From assembly GCF_049532895.1 (NCBI RefSeq), contig NZ_CP064031.1, positions 1,550,001 through 1,614,000 on the forward strand: DNA of 64,000 bases, read 5' to 3'. This stretch comes from Dyella_B acidisoli (GTDB lineage: Bacteria > Pseudomonadota > Gammaproteobacteria > Xanthomonadales > Rhodanobacteraceae). Each line of letters begins with the position of its first letter. Within the stretch, counting starts at the first letter, position 1. This document shows positions 22,981 through 32,465 of the stretch, piece after piece. The notes beneath the pieces are model-generated. The model searched no databases. It worked only from the letters and a program-made list of their open reading frames with translations, and was not told where the DNA came from. A program made the position numbers and the translations under genes.

Positions 22981-24955
22981 ACTGCATCGCGACAAGCCTC
23001 TCACCCAACCCCGAATACCGCCGCGTCCGCTGCGCCAACGCTTGCTCGATCGCTGCCTGCGTGCCAATCAAGCTCAACCACCGCCTTGCACGCGTAATCC
23101 CGGTATAGAGCAGCTCCCGCGTGAGAATGGCAGGCGCATCGTCCGGCAACACCAGGGCGGTGTGCTCGAACTCAGAACCCTGCGACTTGTGCACCGTCAT
23201 CGCATAGACGGTTTCCACCTCGCCCAGTCGTGAGGGCAGCACAAAGCGCACCGGTGCATCGTCGCCTTGCGACGATATGGGCGATGCGCCGCGCGTTACC
23301 GGGAAAGCCACATACAGCCGACGCTCGCCGTCAGCACCGCGCATGCGCAAGGCAACGCCAACGTCACCGTTCATCAGGCCGAGGCTGTAGTCGTTGCGGG
23401 TCATCATGACCGGCCGGCCTTCGTACCAGCCTCGGTCGGATTCAATCAGGTCTGCGGCGAGCAGGGTGACGGCGATATCGCGATTCAGTCGCTCAGTGCC
23501 AGCCGGGCCTTGACGCACTGCGCACAACACCTGAAAGCGGTTGAACGCTTCCAGCACGTCATGCGCCCAACGCCGGTGCAGGGCATCATCGGCATCGAGG
23601 TAGGGGCGATGTTGCCGTAGTCGTTGTAGATAGAAACGAAAACCTTGCGGTACGTCATTTCCACGCGGTGTGGTGAATGGGTCAGCCAGTCCGTCGATCG
23701 CCCACGAGGCGATCGGCGCGGCGCTCACACCCGACGACATCCAGGCAATGTCGTTAGATGGCGAATCAAGCAAAGCATTCATGAGCGTCGCATCGCCCGC
23801 ATTCACCGCGGATGCGAGCTGGCCGATACCGCTTGCAGCGTCGAAGCGATGGCTGCTACGCAACATGGCAATGTGCTGGTCGAGCGGTTGTGCATCGTCG
23901 CGTACGAAAGCGGCTACGTCGTCGCCACTCGCCGCGCGCAGCCATTGCGCAGTGGCTGCGCTGTAGCAACCTTGTTCGGCGCGACGGCCCAATTCACCCA
24001 GCACGGCACCGGCTTCCACCGAGGCAAGCTGATCCTTGTCGCCGATCAGGATCAGGCGCGCATGCGGCGGCAGCGCATCCAGAACGGCCGCCATCATTTC
24101 CAGATCGATCATCGACGCTTCGTCGATCACCAGCACGTCCACGTGCAACGGTCGCCGGCGGTTATACGCGTAGTGGCGGGTATCTGGACGCGCGCCAAGC
24201 AGGCGATGCAAGGTTTCGACTTCGAGCGGAATAGCAGCGCGCACGTGCTCCTGCACGTCGAGCAAGGCGATTTGCCGTGCGATGGAAGCGTTCAAACGGG
24301 CGGCGGCTTTGCCAGTGGGCGCGGCGAGGCGAATGCGCAAAGGCGCATCGTGCTGGCGCAACTGCAGCGTCTGCAAGAGGCCGAGTAAACGCACCACGGT
24401 GGTGGTTTTGCCGGTGCCGGGTCCACCGGTGATCACGCTGAAGGCGTCGCGTGCCGCCAACGCACACGCTACACGCGGCCAGTTGATGGCTTCGGCAGTC
24501 GGCACGGAAAACAAGCGCTGCAGTTCGTCGTGCAAGGCTTCTGCAGGCAGTATGGTTTCATCCAGTCGTGCCGTAATGCTCTCTGCGATACGGCATTCGT
24601 AGTTCCAATAGCGGCGCAAGTACAGTCGATGCCGGTCTAGCACCAGCGGAGCGTGTGACGGCTGGCCATCCGCACTAGCTACCAGTCGTGACTCTGGTGC
24701 CGGCGCGGTAGAAAGCAATTCCAGCCATGCAGTTGGCCATGTCTGCTCCTCTGCCAGTGCATCCAGTGCATGCAGATCCAGGCACGGATGCCCATCGCCC
24801 AACTGCCGGCTTGTCAGTGCAGCCAGTAACAGCAAGGAGGCTTCTGCAGCCGGATCACATTCGGCGATAAACCGCGCGAAAGCCAGATCCAGCGGACGCA
24901 GCACGCGCCGTGCTACAGCCTCGGCAAGCATCGCAAGCATGGCATCACGCGACAT
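22952..24955 (-). CDS. recD: Exodeoxyribonuclease V alpha subunit RecD
   Basis: About 667 residues. A superfamily-1B helicase with Walker A GGPGTGKTTTVVRLL, Walker B VIDEASMIDLEMM and a C-terminal UvrD-like motif VHKSQGSEFEHTALV. RecD is the fast 5'-3' helicase of the RecBCD complex in double-strand break repair. The ATG at 24955 overlaps the recB stop; a second ATG sits at 24961. The last residues (QCPPLLAGEG) come from the intergenic repeat, so the natural C-terminus has probably been replaced or extended. Confidence 0.92.
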   Translation of the reverse strand: MSRDAMLAMLAEAVARRVLRPLDLAFARFIAECDPAAEASLLLLAALTSRQLGDGHPCLDLHALDALAEEQTWPTAWLELLSTAPAPESRLVASADGQPSHAPLVLDRHRLYLRRYWNYECRIAESITARLDETILPAEALHDELQRLFSVPTAEAINWPRVACALAARDAFSVITGGPGTGKTTTVVRLLGLLQTLQLRQHDAPLRIRLAAPTGKAAARLNASIARQIALLDVQEHVRAAIPLEVETLHRLLGARPDTRHYAYNRRRPLHVDVLVIDEASMIDLEMMAAVLDALPPHARLILIGDKDQLASVEAGAVLGELGRRAEQGCYSAATAQWLRAASGDDVAAFVRDDAQPLDQHIAMLRSSHRFDAASGIGQLASAVNAGDATLMNALLDSPSNDIAWMSSGVSAAPIASWAIDGLADPFTTPRGNDVPQGFRFYLQRLRQHRPYLDADDALHRRWAHDVLEAFNRFQVLCAVRQGPAGTERLNRDIAVTLLAADLIESDRGWYEGRPVMMTRNDYSLGLMNGDVGVALRMRGADGERRLYVAFPVTRGASPISSQGDDAPVRFVLPSRLGEVETVYAMTVHKSQGSEFEHTALVLPDDAPAILTRELLYTGITRARRWLSLIGTQAAIEQALAQRTRRYSGLGERLVAMQCPPLLAGEG

Positions 24956-27900
24956 GTGCATGCGCCTCCTGCGCGAACAGGCGATCCATCGCTTCGATCA
25001 AGGCTAGCGGCAAACGCTCCGCATGTACGCCGTGACCGGTTTGATCCACGCCGCGTAGATACAAGTACAGTACGCCGCCGACATGGCGCTCATAGTCGTA
25101 GTCCGGCAGGCGCGCACGCAGCAGGCGATGCAAGGCCAGCGTGTAGATGGCGTATTGCAGATCGTAGCGTGCCTGCAGCGAGGCATCGCGCATGGCGGCT
25201 GGTGTGTACGCAGCGAACGTATCGCCCAACCAGTTGGATTTGTAGTCGATCACGTAATAGCGGCCATGCTGTTCGACGATCAGGTCGATAAAGCCCTTGA
25301 GCATGCCGTTGACGCGGTTGGCCGGCAGCAGCGGGCGTGGCAGGCCGCCCAGAGTATGGCGAGTGACGAGCTGATCGAGCTGTTGCGTATCGACGCGATG
25401 GGCTTCGAACCAGAACTCCAGTTCGGCCTGATAGCGTGTGCGATCGGTCAACTGCGCAAGTGCCAGTGTGTTGCCGTCAGGTAGCGCCAGCGGCGTCTGC
25501 AGCAACGCCGGCAGCCATTGCTCGAGCGGTGCAATCCACGCCTGCCATCCGCGCCGTTGGCAGCGGCGTGCGATTTGTTGTTCCAGCGTTGTCGTGTCAG
25601 TGGCTACGGCAGCAAAGCCCGCTTCGGCCATCCATTCCAGCAGGTCGTGCAAAAAGGTGCCGGCTTCTGCACCACGCGGAAACGCGTGCATGCCGTAATC
25701 GATGGCGGGCGCGGTCCATTCGGTGGATTCGCGCGTGACTTCCGCCAATACATCTTGCGTGGCGGTTTCCGGGGCGACCTGTCGTGCCGATTCGCCTTCG
25801 CCGTGAGTGAGCGCGCTGTAGCTCGCAATCCACCATGATTCAGGTTGCGGCAGTGTATAGATGCGCGCCTGTCGTTCACCGCGCGGCTGGCGCTGTGCGT
25901 GATACATGCGCAGGCCTGCGGGTTCGGTGGTTATATGTATATCAATATCACTGGAACCATCGCGCAATGCTTCAACGCGCGTCCGTAGATCGTTAGGCTC
26001 GATGACGTCGCCACCGGCAAGCACATAGCCGAAGGCGGCGCGATGCAGTCCAGGATTACGGCTCTGGCCTTCGGTCACGCAGGCCACGCCCAACCAGCAT
26101 GCATGTTCGGCACGGGTAAGCGCCACATAGAACAAGCGCAAGTCTTCCTGCAGGCGTTCGCGCGCCATGCGGCTTTTGGCGTCGTCATCCGGCTGCAGAT
26201 CGATCCACGCGCGGCCTTGATCATCGTGCCATGGTTGCACGCTGCCTCTGGGGGCATCTTGGAAGCGACTGACGAACGGCAGCATCACTACCGGGTACTG
26301 CAAACCTTTCGACTTGTGAACGGTGATGACTTTGACCAGATCGGCTTCGCTTTCCAGTCGTACCACGTGCTCTTCGGCCGTTTCCGCCTCGCCCTCGCTG
26401 GCGCGCGTGATCTGCGCAGACAGATAGCGGATCAGCGCATATTCGCCATCCAGATTTGCCGCCGCATGCTGCAGCAGTTCCGCCAAGTGCTGGAGATTGG
26501 TCAGTACCCGTTCGCCATTCGGTTTGGCGAGCAGGCGCGCGGGCAGATCGAAGGCATGCATCAAGTTGTGCAACATTGCCAGTACACCGTGTCGTTGCCA
26601 CACGCTTTGCAGTTCGCGAAAACGGTCGCCGCAAGCTTCCCAATACGCCTCGTCGTAGTTGAGTTGATCCAGCTCTGCGAGGCTGCGCTGCATGGTAGTG
26701 CTGGCCAATGCCGTGCGCATGGTGCGATCGGAAGTCGGCATGGCACAGGCTTGCAGCCACAGCAGCATGTCCGGCGCTTCCTCGGTGGCGTAGATCGAAT
26801 CGCTTTCCGAAAGATAGACACTGCTGACGCCGCGCTGCCGAAGCGCGGTGCGGATGCAGGCGGCCTCGCGTCGGTTGCGCACCAGTACGGCGATGTCACG
26901 CGGGCGCAGTGTGGTTTCTGCATGTTGTTCGTCGACGAATACGCAGCGCCCGGCTTGCGCGGCGTCGAGCAGATCAACGATGTGCGCTGCCGCGTGCGCC
27001 GCGGCCGTATCCATGTATGCGCCAATACCCATCGGCTTGTCGCTGGGAAAAACCTCCAGATGCATCGCGGCCAATGGGCGGGCGTCATACTGCAGGCGGC
27101 GCTTCGCGCCGGCTGCTGCAATGGGCTGGAATGGCAATCCACGCACACCATGTCCGAACGCAAAGGCGCCTAGCGGCCATCGATCGGCATGGCGGAATAC
27201 CCGGTTGACGGCATCAACCAGTGGCGACGTCGAACGGTAATTGGTGGTCAGGGTCCAGGTAGGTGATTGCGCCTGTTCGCGCGCGGCGAGATATGTGTGG
27301 ATGTCCGCGCCGCGAAATGCGTAGATGGCCTGCTTCGGATCGCCGATCAACAGCAGACCAGTGCCGGCACGCTCGGCGTAGATGCACTGGAAAATGCGCC
27401 ATTGCAGGGGATCGGTATCCTGGAATTCGTCGATCAAGGCCACCGGATACTGCGTGGCGATGCTGTCTGCCAGTTGCGTGCCATGTGGACCCTGCAGAGC
27501 GGTGTCGAGCTGGCGCAGCATGTCGTCGAAACCGGGCTTGGCCTGGCGTTCGCGAATCTGATCGACGTGTGCGGCGATCCACGGAATAGCATGCGCGAGC
27601 AGCAGCGGTGCCAGTGGCGGCTCGGCTTCCCATGTATCGAGCAATTGCTGGACAGCGTTGAATGCCGGATGCGTCGGCGCGGTGTTGCCCTTGCTCACAG
27701 AGCTATCGAGCTTTGCCTGTGTATAGCGAGCAAGCGTGTTCTGGTCGAGTTCGGCGCCCTCGGCCCACTCGCGTAGTGCAGGTAGTTCGCGTTCGAGGGT
27801 TTTGGGAATGTAGATGTTGTTCTTCAGCGCCTTGGTTTGCACGGCTGTGCGCAGCAGGGATTCGAGCGCATCAGCATCCGGAAGCCACAAGGCGCGAGCG

Positions 27901-28601
27901 GCTTGCTCCGCCTCGCGTCGAGGCGCTTGATGCTGGCGCAGCGTTTCGGCCAAATCGTTCACCTGCGGCAGCGGACGGCCTTGGATACGCACATGCTGCA
28001 CGGATTGGCGAACCAGTGGCCGCATCACGCGCTGTAGCGCTTGCGGACTACGCCAATGTTTGGCAATACAGGCAGCTTCGGCTTCATCAAGCGGTGCATA
28101 GAAGCGGCGCCAGTAATCGCGTACTGCTTCGGCCAGGCGCGCATTTTCATCGGCCACTTCGTCGACCGCATCGCTGCCTTCGAAGGCGTGCTGCGCCAGC
28201 ATGCGCTGGCTCCAGCCATGGATGGTGTAGATGGCGGCCTCGTCCATCCATTGCGCGGCCAGATCCAGTTGGCGTGCGGCGGTGGTACGTTCTTCCTCGT
28301 TGGTATATTCGGCTACGAGGCGCTGCAGAAATTCATCGGCTTCCTGCTGTCCTCGAAAGGCTGCCGCTGCGGTTGCGAGACGTTCGCGTATGCGTTCGCG
28401 CAGTTCCGCCGTGGCAGCACGCGTGAAGGTGACCACCAGAATTTGGGCCGGCCACTGCGCCGGTTGGCCACCATGGCCAAGCACCAGACGCAGATACAAC
28501 GCTGCCAGCGTCCAGGTTTTACCTGTGCCCGCGCTGGCTTCGATCAGCCGTACGCCTTGCAGCGGCAATTGCAGCGGATCGAGTGACGCCATCTCGCTCA
28601 T
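24945..28601 (-). CDS. recB: Exodeoxyribonuclease V beta subunit RecB
   Basis: 1218 residues. An N-terminal UvrD-type helicase has Walker A EASAGTGKTWTL, Walker B ALIDEFQDTDPLQW and VITVHKSKGLQYPVV. The C-terminal RecB-family nuclease has FIDLIVEQHGRYYVIDYKSN, with the catalytic Asp and Lys in DYK. It is the 3'-5' helicase and nuclease of RecBCD and loads RecA after Chi. It overlaps recC by four bases (ATGA) and recD by about 11, so the three genes are one translationally coupled operon. Confidence 0.93.
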   Translation of the reverse strand: MSEMASLDPLQLPLQGVRLIEASAGTGKTWTLAALYLRLVLGHGGQPAQWPAQILVVTFTRAATAELRERIRERLATAAAAFRGQQEADEFLQRLVAEYTNEEERTTAARQLDLAAQWMDEAAIYTIHGWSQRMLAQHAFEGSDAVDEVADENARLAEAVRDYWRRFYAPLDEAEAACIAKHWRSPQALQRVMRPLVRQSVQHVRIQGRPLPQVNDLAETLRQHQAPRREAEQAARALWLPDADALESLLRTAVQTKALKNNIYIPKTLERELPALREWAEGAELDQNTLARYTQAKLDSSVSKGNTAPTHPAFNAVQQLLDTWEAEPPLAPLLLAHAIPWIAAHVDQIRERQAKPGFDDMLRQLDTALQGPHGTQLADSIATQYPVALIDEFQDTDPLQWRIFQCIYAERAGTGLLLIGDPKQAIYAFRGADIHTYLAAREQAQSPTWTLTTNYRSTSPLVDAVNRVFRHADRWPLGAFAFGHGVRGLPFQPIAAAGAKRRLQYDARPLAAMHLEVFPSDKPMGIGAYMDTAAAHAAAHIVDLLDAAQAGRCVFVDEQHAETTLRPRDIAVLVRNRREAACIRTALRQRGVSSVYLSESDSIYATEEAPDMLLWLQACAMPTSDRTMRTALASTTMQRSLAELDQLNYDEAYWEACGDRFRELQSVWQRHGVLAMLHNLMHAFDLPARLLAKPNGERVLTNLQHLAELLQHAAANLDGEYALIRYLSAQITRASEGEAETAEEHVVRLESEADLVKVITVHKSKGLQYPVVMLPFVSRFQDAPRGSVQPWHDDQGRAWIDLQPDDDAKSRMARERLQEDLRLFYVALTRAEHACWLGVACVTEGQSRNPGLHRAAFGYVLAGGDVIEPNDLRTRVEALRDGSSDIDIHITTEPAGLRMYHAQRQPRGERQARIYTLPQPESWWIASYSALTHGEGESARQVAPETATQDVLAEVTRESTEWTAPAIDYGMHAFPRGAEAGTFLHDLLEWMAEAGFAAVATDTTTLEQQIARRCQRRGWQAWIAPLEQWLPALLQTPLALPDGNTLALAQLTDRTRYQAELEFWFEAHRVDTQQLDQLVTRHTLGGLPRPLLPANRVNGMLKGFIDLIVEQHGRYYVIDYKSNWLGDTFAAYTPAAMRDASLQARYDLQYAIYTLALHRLLRARLPDYDYERHVGGVLYLYLRGVDQTGHGVHAERLPLALIEAMDRLFAQEAHAHVA

Positions 28602-31600
28602 GCATCACCTTCCAATGTGGCGGTATCGAGCAGTGGGCGATAGAGCGGCAGCCAATGCTCGAAGCCGTCGGCGTGCAATGCGGAAAAGCTGCGCCAGGTG
28701 CGAGCCAGGCAGGGCTCACGGCTCATTTCTCCGGGCGGTGCGACGGGTGCATCGCTGCCTTCGTAGCACTTTTGCGCAGCTTCGAACGGTTCTTTTCCAT
28801 CGCGTTCCGCAAGCAGCCATGCATAGGCCGTGCGGCGTGCGGCAGGTAACGGTGCTTGCATGCCTTGTTGCCAGGCATCCAGCAAGGCATTCAATAGTGA
28901 ACGGGCTTCGCTGCGATCGAGTGCTTTCAGTACCACGGTGGCGTCCGGTGCAAGAAAGCGGGAGGAAAAGGCCGTGCCATGTGCGTTGGCTAAAAGCTGC
29001 AGCACCCATGGCTGCAGCAGCCGGTCGTACCGAAGGGCTTTGCTCTGGCCGAGTTGACCGGCCATAGGAAGCAGGCGAACCAAGCTTCCGTCGTCGCTGC
29101 GGCGCACATCGTCGAGCCAACCTTCGACGGATAGATTGTCATGCGCATGCCTCAGCTCTTGCGCCGGAACGTGTTCCGACCAATGTGCGACAGAAGCTTG
29201 CCACCGGCGAAGAATGCGCTGTACATCGCTGCCGATGTCATCAACCGTCAAGGAGCCAAATCCGCCGGATGGCACCACACCTTGCTGCCGCAGGCGTTGT
29301 GCGGCGTCCAACAATGCTTGCTCAGTGTGCTCGTCGTCGTTGAGTGCATGCTGCAGCAATGCTTCGGTGACGGTGTGGTTTTCCAATCCATCGAGGGAGA
29401 AGGGCTCGTCATCGTCCAGGCCGGTGTCGATCGCTTCGAAGCGTACTTTCAAGCGCTCGCTGTAGAAGCAGGTGGCCGGTCGAGCAAGGAAGCGCTGCAG
29501 GGTGCCTATATCCAGCGTGGATTGCGTTTGCCAAGGCGGTAACGGTGTTGGTTCCGCAGATGGCGTGGCACGTCGCGCATGAGCCCATTCCGCCGCATAG
29601 GTAAACAGCGGCGTAGCAGGGTCATGTTCGAAATAGCGCGCACTGAACGCTTGTAGCGGATGCACGGTGGTGATCGCTTGCAGCAAATGTTCGCGAGATG
29701 CAGCGTCGTTCGCAGCGCTATTGGGCACGCGCCAACCCGCAGAGAGGTAATCACGCAGCTGGCCCACCAAAACCGACGGCGGCAACTCGCTGTTGTCGCG
29801 CACACTATGGCCTACCCAGCTGATGTGCAGCACATCGCGTGCGGAGAGCAGAGCTTCCAGAAACATATAGCGATCGTCTTCGCGACGCGAGCGATCGCCA
29901 GGGCGATGTTGGCCAGCGCGTGCCATCAGATCGAAATCGGGTGGCGAAATGCGGCGCGGATAATCGCCATCGTTCATGCCCAGCAGGCAGACCACGCGGA
30001 AGGGAATGGCGCGCATCGGCAACAGCGTGCCGAAGTTCACCGCGCCGCCCATGAAGCGTTGGGAAAGATGCGGCTGGTCGATGGCTTGCAGCCAATCTTC
30101 GCTCACGATGGAAAGTGGGACAGGTTGTGTGAATCCCGCGTCCTGGCAGGCATCGATCCAGTCATCCAGCGCATCTTCCAGGCGATCGATACGCAGGGCG
30201 TCGTCTTCGTCGCCGCGCGGGTCGAAGTAATCCCGCAGCAGATGACGCAGACGCTCGCTCCATTGCAGTGGCGTAGCGGCTGAGGCGAACAGTTGCCAGT
30301 AGCGCTCCAGCGTTTCGAGCAACTGACTCAATGGGCCGAGCAGCGCCGCATCCAGGCCGCCGATTTCCGCATACGGCGCGATGGTGTCGAGGGAGGCACC
30401 ATCGCCCGTGGCGTAACCCAGCAGCATGCGGCGCAGGCCGAAGCGCCAGCTGTTCTGTTCGTCGGGTGGCAGACCCAGCGCTTGTTTCTGCTTGCCATCC
30501 AGGCCCCAGCGAATGCCGGATTCGGCAATCCAGCGGCGCAAGGTCGGCAGATCGTCTTCGGCAATGCCGAAGCGGCGACGCAATGAAGGCACATCGAGCA
30601 GGTCCAGCACGTCGCTGGCGGTGAAACGCGATTCGGTCAGATGGAGCAGGCGTTCCAGCGCGGTAAGCAAGGGCGATGTGCCGCGGCCTGACTGATCAGC
30701 CACGCTGTAGGGCAGATAGCGCGGATCGTCGGCGGCGATGCGGCCAAAGACAGCCTGCACGTGGGGGGCGTATGTGCTGATGTCCGGCACCATGACCATC
30801 ACATCGCGTGGCGCCAGCGGCTTGCCTTCGCGCGCCGCTTGCTCGAACAACGCGAGCAGTTGATCGTGCAGCAGCTCCACCTCGCGCTGCGGGCTATGCG
30901 CGATATGGAAATGTAGCGAGCGGGTTTCCGTCAATGGCTTGCGCAACGTTGGATCGGCGGGAGCCGGTTCTAGTTCCAGCACGGCCTGCTGCACCTGGTG
31001 CAGTAGCGTATCAGTGCCGAACTCCCGAAACAGATCGATGCTGCGCTTGATGGAGGCAAAGCGATCGCGATAACGCTCCGGCTGGTCGAACGCGTCGAGC
31101 TGGCGGATAAAGTCGCGTCCCTGCTTGCCCCAGGCGGCGAGCAAGGGGTTCGCGTGCAGATGCAGATCTTCGTAGCGCGGTTCCGCCGGCAGTCCAGGCT
31201 TGAGCGTGTGGCGGCGATGCTCGGCCAGCAGCAGCTCACGGTCTTCGATGATGTCAGCCCAATAGTGCCGGCACGGATTGGTCACCAGCAGCAGCACCTG
31301 GCTGTAGCGCGCGACTGCCGTAAGCGCTTCCAGCACCTGCGGCGGCAGCGACGTGATGCCGAATACCAGGATGCGCCGCGGCAGTGTTTCTACGCGCACA
31401 TCCGGCGACTGCATGTGCTGCATGAAACGTCGATGTATGCCGGCGCGATGGCTATCGCGCTGTGTTGGCGGCACGTCGTCCAGCAGCAGTCGCCACAGCC
31501 TGGGTTGCCAGCGCTGGGCCGACGGCAGTTCCACAACGCGATTGCGAACGCTGTCGCGCAGCACATCGTTGCGATGTTCCCAGTCGTCCAGCCAGTCGGC

Positions 31601-32089
31601 GCGAAACACTTGATATTGGTCGAACAGGTCCGCTACCTGCATGGCAAGCCGATGCAATCGTCGCCAATCGCCAGCTTCGCCGAGCAAGGCGCGCAGGGTG
31701 GCAAAGGCCGGCTCGTCCAGATGCTGCGGCAACAAGCGCAGCAGCCGCCAGATCAGGCGTGACTTGTCGAACGGGGAGGTCGCCGGTACGGCCGCTTCGC
31801 CCAGCACCGTGCGGTAGGCCGTCCACAGGAAGCGCCCAGGCAACTGCATGTCCACCGCTGCGCTTATACCCAGCCCGCCTGCTTCGATCGGACGGGCAAG
31901 CGCCAGCTTCAGCCACTGCGCAATGCCGTTGCTCTGCACCAACATGACTTCGTTTTCCAGCGGCCGCAGCGGTGTGCGCTGCAGCCACGCCGAAAGCAGA
32001 TCGCGCAGGTCTTCCTGGCGATTGCCGTGGATCACCATCAGGCCGGGTTCGATGGGAGGGAGGTGAGGCTGTTGCTCGGATGCACTCAC
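28598..32089 (-). CDS. recC: Exodeoxyribonuclease V gamma subunit RecC
   Basis: 1163 residues, close to the normal RecC length. The N-terminus has PGLMVIHGNRQEDLRDLLSA followed by NEVMLVQSNGIAQWLK, a RecC signature. The helicase-like domains lack Walker motifs, as expected for the inactivated RecC fold. VCLLGMNDGDYPRRISPPDF is also diagnostic. RecC recognises Chi and scaffolds RecB and RecD. It starts with GTG and is the first gene of recC-recB-recD. Confidence 0.92.
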   Translation of the reverse strand: MSASEQQPHLPPIEPGLMVIHGNRQEDLRDLLSAWLQRTPLRPLENEVMLVQSNGIAQWLKLALARPIEAGGLGISAAVDMQLPGRFLWTAYRTVLGEAAVPATSPFDKSRLIWRLLRLLPQHLDEPAFATLRALLGEAGDWRRLHRLAMQVADLFDQYQVFRADWLDDWEHRNDVLRDSVRNRVVELPSAQRWQPRLWRLLLDDVPPTQRDSHRAGIHRRFMQHMQSPDVRVETLPRRILVFGITSLPPQVLEALTAVARYSQVLLLVTNPCRHYWADIIEDRELLLAEHRRHTLKPGLPAEPRYEDLHLHANPLLAAWGKQGRDFIRQLDAFDQPERYRDRFASIKRSIDLFREFGTDTLLHQVQQAVLELEPAPADPTLRKPLTETRSLHFHIAHSPQREVELLHDQLLALFEQAAREGKPLAPRDVMVMVPDISTYAPHVQAVFGRIAADDPRYLPYSVADQSGRGTSPLLTALERLLHLTESRFTASDVLDLLDVPSLRRRFGIAEDDLPTLRRWIAESGIRWGLDGKQKQALGLPPDEQNSWRFGLRRMLLGYATGDGASLDTIAPYAEIGGLDAALLGPLSQLLETLERYWQLFASAATPLQWSERLRHLLRDYFDPRGDEDDALRIDRLEDALDDWIDACQDAGFTQPVPLSIVSEDWLQAIDQPHLSQRFMGGAVNFGTLLPMRAIPFRVVCLLGMNDGDYPRRISPPDFDLMARAGQHRPGDRSRREDDRYMFLEALLSARDVLHISWVGHSVRDNSELPPSVLVGQLRDYLSAGWRVPNSAANDAASREHLLQAITTVHPLQAFSARYFEHDPATPLFTYAAEWAHARRATPSAEPTPLPPWQTQSTLDIGTLQRFLARPATCFYSERLKVRFEAIDTGLDDDEPFSLDGLENHTVTEALLQHALNDDEHTEQALLDAAQRLRQQGVVPSGGFGSLTVDDIGSDVQRILRRWQASVAHWSEHVPAQELRHAHDNLSVEGWLDDVRRSDDGSLVRLLPMAGQLGQSKALRYDRLLQPWVLQLLANAHGTAFSSRFLAPDATVVLKALDRSEARSLLNALLDAWQQGMQAPLPAARRTAYAWLLAERDGKEPFEAAQKCYEGSDAPVAPPGEMSREPCLARTWRSFSALHADGFEHWLPLYRPLLDTATLEGDA

Positions 32090-32389
32090 GGTGGGTTGCG
32101 CGTCCTTATTGTTATGAATCAGAAGACTGCCTCACCCCGGTCGCGCAACCTGCGATAGCGATGGTTCGGGCGCCCGACGATTTTAGCCGCAATTGGACCT
32201 GTCATCTTCCTTACGCATGGGTCGAAAGAGACAGGCGACGCATGGACGGATTTCGTAAGGGAGCACTTCCGGTCCTGCTCCGATCCCTGTGATATGCATC
32301 GCAAAAAAGCTGTGGCGAGCCGCGCATTGTGCGCCATGACGCGGCTCCGCTCAGCGAGGCCTTGCGCTGCTTCACCACGGTTTCACGCC
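32090..32389. other. Intergenic region between recC and locus B
   Basis: 300 bp containing the divergent promoters of the recCBD operon and of the MASE1 gene. No supported coding frame or hairpin of note was found. Confidence 0.35.
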
Positions 32390-32455
32390 ATGAACCCAAT
32401 GATCGCGCCGTTTAGACGTCCGTGCGGGCGTCTGGAGAGTCGGTCAAAAACATAA
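32390..32455 (+). CDS. Possible 21-residue leader peptide (MNPMI...) upstream of MASE1 gene B
   Basis: The frame starts MNPMIAPFRR and ends ten bases before the MASE1 start codon. Its first five residues equal those of the 57-aa protein upstream of locus A. There is no strong ribosome site, and the remaining residues do not match. It may be a coincidental frame, a leader peptide coupled to the MASE1 gene, or a remnant. Confidence 0.25.
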   Translation: MNPMIAPFRRPCGRLESRSKT

Positions 32456-32465
32456 GGGGTGATCG

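Noticed and set aside
22952..32089. Many long frames on the plus strand opposite recCBD
   Set aside because: They are antisense shadows of GC-rich recC, recB and recD codon bias, without domains or ribosome sites.
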